Assembly (NCBI RefSeq): GCF_017876405.1
Contig: NZ_JAGINW010000001.1
Location: 11,483,203-11,547,202, forward strand
Length of the DNA: 64,000 nt
Direction of reading: 5' to 3'
Source of the DNA: Kibdelosporangium banguiense
GTDB taxonomy: Bacteria > Actinomycetota > Actinomycetes > Mycobacteriales > Pseudonocardiaceae
This document shows, piece by piece, positions 62,732 to 64,000 of this stretch. The notes below the pieces were generated by a model. The model worked only from the letters and a program-made list of their open reading frames with translations. It did not search any database and had not been told where the DNA came from. Every line of letters starts with the position of its first letter. Within the stretch, counting starts at the first letter, position 1. The translations under genes and the position numbers were made by a program.

Positions 62732-63610
62732 GTGCGAGTTCTGCTGATCGGATCGACCGGAGTGCTGGGGCGGGCCGCGTTGCCGGGACTGCTCGCGGCC
62801 GGGCACAAGGTGACTGGGCTGGCGCGCAACAACGAACGCGCTGCCGCGGTCAAGAAGCTCGGGGCAGAGCCCGTTGTGGCGGACCTGTTCGACGTCGACT
62901 CGCTGACCGAGGCGTTGCACGGGCACGACGCGGTCATCAACGTGGCGACGCGGGTTCCCGTCGGCGGAAAGCTGATCCGGTCGTCCAGCTGGGCGGAGAA
63001 CGGGCGTATCCGTATCGAGGGCAGCAAAGCCCTTGTCACCGCGGCGAAGGCCGCCGATGTGGGGATTCTCGTGCAGGAAGGCGTCGCGCTGGTGTACGCC
63101 GACGGCGGCGAGAACGAGCTGGACGAGCTCGCACCGGTCAGCCCGGTCGGGGCGCCGAACACTTCCCTGATCGCGCACCGGAATGTCGAGGCATTCGCCA
63201 GTGAGGGCCGGATCGCGGTCCGTCTGCGGATCGCGAACGTGCACGGCGACGAGCCGCTGACGAGGTGGATCCTCAAGGGCGCCAGCGGCCGTGGCCCGTC
63301 GTATTTCGGCAAGAAGGACGGCTGGATCACGCCGGTGCACCCCTCCGACGTCGGTACCGCGATCGTGGCAGCGCTTTCAGCCCCGAGTGGCGTGTACAAC
63401 GTGGGCGCGACGCCGTTGCGCAAGAAGGACTTCGGTGCCGTGGTGGCCCACAAGGCCGGGGCCCGCAAGGCACGCACGGTCCCGTTGACCTTCGGCTTCC
63501 TGAAGATCATGGCGCGGTCGCAGCGCGTGGTGTCGACCAAGCTCACCGAGGCCACCGGCTGGAAGCCGGAGCACCCCGTGGTCACCTCGGACTGGTTCCC
63601 CAGCCTGTAG
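62732..63610 (+). CDS. NAD-dependent epimerase/dehydratase-like protein
   Basis: 292-residue atypical short-chain dehydrogenase. The Rossmann motif is GSTGVLGR near residues 8-15, followed by VVADLFDVDSL and a central IRIEGSKALVTAAKAADVGILVQEG stretch whose parts resemble epimerase active-site strands; the classical YxxxK is not obvious, so catalysis is uncertain. The end, TEATGWKPEHP, is typical of the family. GTG 62732 follows GGGAAGG at seven bases and is chosen over the longer frame from 62669. Confidence 0.8.
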   Translation: MRVLLIGSTGVLGRAALPGLLAAGHKVTGLARNNERAAAVKKLGAEPVVADLFDVDSLTEALHGHDAVINVATRVPVGGKLIRSSSWAENGRIRIEGSKALVTAAKAADVGILVQEGVALVYADGGENELDELAPVSPVGAPNTSLIAHRNVEAFASEGRIAVRLRIANVHGDEPLTRWILKGASGRGPSYFGKKDGWITPVHPSDVGTAIVAALSAPSGVYNVGATPLRKKDFGAVVAHKAGARKARTVPLTFGFLKIMARSQRVVSTKLTEATGWKPEHPVVTSDWFPSL

Positions 63611-63639
63611 GTGCCCCGTCTTGTGGCACTATCTGTCGG

Positions 63640-64000
63640 ATGGAAGACCGGCTGAGGGTTCAGCGTGGCGGTTCCGGCGACGCAGTCGTTCTGCTGTTGC
63701 ACGGACTGGGCGCGACAGGTGATGTGTGGCAAGGCGTTCACGAACAACTCGCGGACGGCCCGTGCCGCTGGATCACCCCCGACCTGCCCGGTCACGGCGG
63801 GTCGGCGCCGCTGGAGCGGTACACGTTCGGGCACATGGCCGCCGCGCTCGCCGAGCTGATCGAGGACCACGAGCACGTTGTGGTGCTGGGACATTCGCTG
63901 GGTGGCGTACTGGGGTTGACGCTGGCCAGCGGCTGGTTCGGCAATTCGGTCGACCGGGCGTGCGGGCTGGGCATCAAGGTCGCGTGGTCGGCCGCGGAGC
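63640..64000 (+). CDS. Alpha/beta hydrolase, cut by window end
   Basis: The first 120 residues of an alpha/beta hydrolase starting at ATG 63640; the frame is open to the last base. The oxyanion segment LLLHGLGATGDVW, strand ITPDLPGHGGS and nucleophile elbow VVLGHSLGGVLG (Ser near residue 89) are in the right order and spacing. The remaining acid and His lie beyond the window. The substrate is unknown. It starts 29 bases after the epimerase-like gene on the same strand. Confidence 0.85.
   Translation, partial: MEDRLRVQRGGSGDAVVLLLHGLGATGDVWQGVHEQLADGPCRWITPDLPGHGGSAPLERYTFGHMAAALAELIEDHEHVVVLGHSLGGVLGLTLASGWFGNSVDRACGLGIKVAWSAAE

Noticed and set aside
1..64000. tRNA, rRNA or known riboswitch genes
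   Set aside because: None could be recognised by eye in any intergenic stretch; a dedicated covariance-model search was not possible here.

Overview
The window is high-GC actinobacterial chromosome with frequent GTG/TTG starts and 4-base stop/start overlaps. It carries the locus that in mycobacteria and other actinomycetes links heme A synthesis, the pentose phosphate pathway and lower glycolysis: mptB, an ABC-2 exporter, ctaA, a desaturase, a quinone reductase, ctaB, tkt-tal-pgi-zwf-opcA, pgl, rbpA, secG, tpiA-pgk-gap, whiA-yvcK-rapZ-uvrC. Having pgi inside the tkt-tal-zwf-opcA operon, together with overall gene style, suggests Pseudonocardiales. That is an inference; no rRNA gene is present to confirm it.

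Layout: 0.1-6.4 kb, mptB, exporter, ctaA, fatty acid desaturase and quinone reductase, all plus strand. 6.5-14.2 kb, an accessory stretch: a small cysteine-containing protein beside a decayed copy of the quinone reductase 3' end, a fulvocin C-like cysteine-rich precursor, an FKBP lipoprotein, a membrane protein plus cupin-like protein pair, an HD protein, a Ddn-like protein, a polysaccharide deacetylase and a sorbosone dehydrogenase. 14.4-22.9 kb, ctaB and the pentose phosphate operon. 22.9-27.8 kb, a cysteine hydrolase, lon with an HspR-type operator, a ribbon-helix-helix/Clp-N fusion, a tiny membrane peptide and an asparaginase, which together separate opcA from pgl. 28.6-41.3 kb, a probable pseudokinase, a tandem GDPD, a secreted phosphodiester glycosidase/phosphoesterase, an HAF-repeat protein, pabB, an ABC exporter interrupted by an in-frame TGA, and an orphan sensor kinase. 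41.3-45.1 kb, rbpA, secG, tpiA, pgk, gap.

45.2-53.3 kb is an island between gap and whiA. It holds a solo TnpB, a Rieske lipoprotein, a 1.5-kb zone of four broken genes, an F420-type oxidoreductase, a small membrane protein, and a convergent pair made of a cyclase-like protein and a P-loop ATPase with eleven 32-residue repeats, both apparently cut at their 3' ends. This pair resembles actinobacterial conflict (NTPase plus effector-associated) modules.

53.3-58.1 kb is the conserved whiA-yvcK-rapZ-uvrC block. 58.3-64 kb carries a protein with an eCIS-cargo-like N-terminus, a peptidoglycan-binding-like segment and an HExxH motif, with an overlapping partner gene; then a FIST sensor next to a GAF-GGDEF diguanylate cyclase, an NAD-dependent epimerase-like protein, and an alpha/beta hydrolase that runs off the end. 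No tRNA, rRNA or CRISPR array was seen. The core genes make NADPH and triose phosphates and supply heme A. The accessory genes are mostly envelope, signalling and conflict functions inserted at the seams of the conserved blocks.
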